64,000 nt of DNA, taken from the NCBI GenBank assembly GCA_902470095.1, contig CABRFG010000001.1:1-64000 (forward strand), read 5' to 3'. Below, piece after piece: positions 62,630 through 64,000 of the stretch. Source of the DNA: an uncultured Collinsella sp. GTDB lineage: Bacteria; Actinomycetota; Coriobacteriia; Coriobacteriales; Coriobacteriaceae. The first letter of the stretch is position 1. Every line of letters starts with the position of its first letter. The notes below the pieces were generated by a model. That model ran no database searches. It was not told the DNA's origin and worked only from the letters and a program-made list of their open reading frames with translations. The translations under genes and the position numbers were made by a program.

Positions 62630-62686
62630 ACTAGTCATTGGGGACGTTCTTAAATGACTAGTCAAACAAGAACGTCCCCGATGACT
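62630..62686. repeat. Dispersed hairpin repeat R7 with two exclusive folds
   Basis: Fold 1: ACTAGTCATT (62630-62639) with AATGACTAGT (62653-62662), loop GGGGACGTTCTTA. Fold 2: AGTCATTGGGGACGTTCT (62633-62650) with 62669-62686, one mismatch. Lies upstream of the channel gene. Confidence 0.82.
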
Positions 62687-62772
62687 GCCGGGCGGGACCG
62701 TTTAGCGGTGCAGCTGCCGGCTGGGCAGGCTGAGCTGGTATCCTTATGCGGTAATGTCTCGATTCGTTAGGA

Positions 62773-64000
62773 TTGCATGTGAGAGCTGCCACTGTCCTTC
62801 GTTCAGTTATATATCGCACCCTGGCCGTCGCGCTTGCCGCGCTTGTCGTGCTGAGTTCTATCGCGCCTGTCCAGGCTTTTGCCGATGACTCTAGTCAGCC
62901 AGTCAAGACAGTCCGCGTTGGTTGGCTCGTCAACAGCGAAGGCTTCCAGAACGGCACCCCCGGGGAGCGTCTTTCGGGATGGGGCTACGAGTACCTCCAG
63001 ACCCTGTCGTACTACACGCCCGGCTGGCGGTACGAATACGTCTCCGGCACCTTCACCGAGCTTATGGACATGCTCGAGGCAGGCGAGATCGACCTCATGC
63101 CCAACATCTCCTACTCCGAGGAACGCGCCCAAAAGCTGCTCTTTTCCTCGAACCCCGAGGGCACCGAGCGCTACTACATCTACGCCAAGCCCGATCGCGA
63201 CGATCTGGCCAAGGGCGACCCCCAAGCGCTCCAAGGCCTTACCATCGGCTACAACCCCGACGTTATGCAAACCTTCGTTGGCCAGCAGTGGCTCGCCAAC
63301 GAAGGCATTACCTGCACCTATAAAGAAATCGACACTGGCGGCGCCCTCTTTGGTGCGCTCACAAACGGCGAGGTCGACGCCATCATCATGAACGACACGC
63401 TCTCGTCGCCCGATGCGTCACCCATGTTCTACGTTGGTTCGAGCGACTACTACTTTGCCGTCCCCAAAAGCCGCCCCGACCTAAGGGACGACATCAATGC
63501 CGCCATGTCGGCAATCGCCCGCGTCAACCCACGCTATATCGACGAAGTCAAATCTAACTACTCGGCCCAAAACAGCGGTTCATCATCGCTCAACGGCCCC
63601 GAACGTTCCTGGCTCGAAGCAAATGACAACACCATCACGCTCGGCTACATTACGGGCAAACTCCCCTACTGCAACGAAGACGAAGACGGCAAAATGGAAG
63701 GTTCGCTCGCATCGATAAATTTGGCATTACGGTCAAAACCGTCGCCTTTGATAACTACAAGATGATGTCAAAGGCCCTGTCAAAGGGAAGCATCGACGTT
63801 GCGCTGCCGGTATACCGAGATTACTGGTTTGCCGAGCAATCAGGCGTTGTGCAGTCGATATCGTTGGGGACCACAACCCTCACCGCCATCCACACCGGAA
63901 GCAACCTGAACAAAGACCTTCAGAACATCGCCTGTACCAAATCATCGTTTATCAACCGAAATGTACTCGAAAGTCTGTTCCCCACAGCGACCGTGACCGA
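62773..64000 (+). pseudogene. Solute-binding sensor protein with frameshift, cut by window edge
   Basis: Signal peptide (YRTLAVALAALVVLSSIAPV, cleaved near QAFADD) then a type-3 solute-binding domain (KTVRVGWLVNSEGFQN, MLEAGEIDLMPNISYSEERA, TNGEVDAIIMND). A second such domain starts at ERSWLEANDNTITLGYITGK. At about 63700 the frame ends at 63765 in nonsense, while the -1 frame continues from about 63702 as RIDKFGITVKTVAFDNYKMM and KGSIDVALPVYRDYWFAEQS to the window end. Around eight residues seem missing, so a small deletion plus frameshift is likely. Such proteins often end in histidine kinase or GGDEF domains beyond the edge; this is inference. Confidence 0.8.

Overview
The window reads as chromosomal DNA of a GC-rich Gram-positive anaerobe of the Coriobacteriia, most likely a Collinsella-type gut bacterium. 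This is inferred from strong Shine-Dalgarno sites, frequent GTG starts, a bile salt hydrolase, surface proteins ending in an LAATGD-type sorting signal, and the repertoire of LysR, EamA, NCS2 and GGDEF proteins. No rRNA, tRNA or CRISPR array was seen. Both window edges cut genes.

Layout. 0-10.9 kb: an MFS exporter (cut), a peptide deformylase, an unusual XRE-aminotransferase fusion, a divergent LysR/EamA pair, the potassium transporter Kup, a bile salt hydrolase, a second deformylase homologue with an altered catalytic motif, and a purine-type NCS2 permease. 10.9-20.3 kb: three paralogous secreted repeat proteins. Two lie in a roughly 2.05-kb tandem duplication that also carried along the last 14 codons of the permease. 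Between the second and third lie an esterase, a uracil-type permease and a MetE-like enzyme. 20.3-26.5 kb: LuxR and LysR regulators, a HAD phosphatase, a TPP riboswitch plus terminator controlling thiM, a thiamine-binding protein and thiE, then a patatin. 26.7-34.3 kb: two tandem GGDEF proteins (one with EAL), a flavoprotein, a highly structured leader-like element before a Cys-less ArsC-like gene, a CobW GTPase and trmL.

34.3-43.1 kb is the most accessory-looking part. It holds an AT-richer block with a lipoprotein, a DUF4230-like membrane protein, an Ala/Gly-rich unknown and a serine recombinase. Next come two related AAA-type ATPases that flank a UvrA2-like protein, each ATPase preceded by its own triple direct repeat (20-bp and 10-bp periods). 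A TetM-like ribosomal protection GTPase follows, broken by one base at an A4 run.

45-64 kb is mostly housekeeping and transport: GNAT, RsmJ, RlmA, MATE, LysR/EamA, Ung, SDR plus a VUT transporter, PrfC, a GntR-ABC operon, another EamA, ClC, LOG, a potassium channel, and a frameshifted solute-binding sensor at the edge. A 47-codon membrane protein with a strong ribosome site lies at 47037-47180. Hairpin repeats sharing a GGGAC/GTCCC-type core recur between genes, several placed at stop codons of minus-strand genes.
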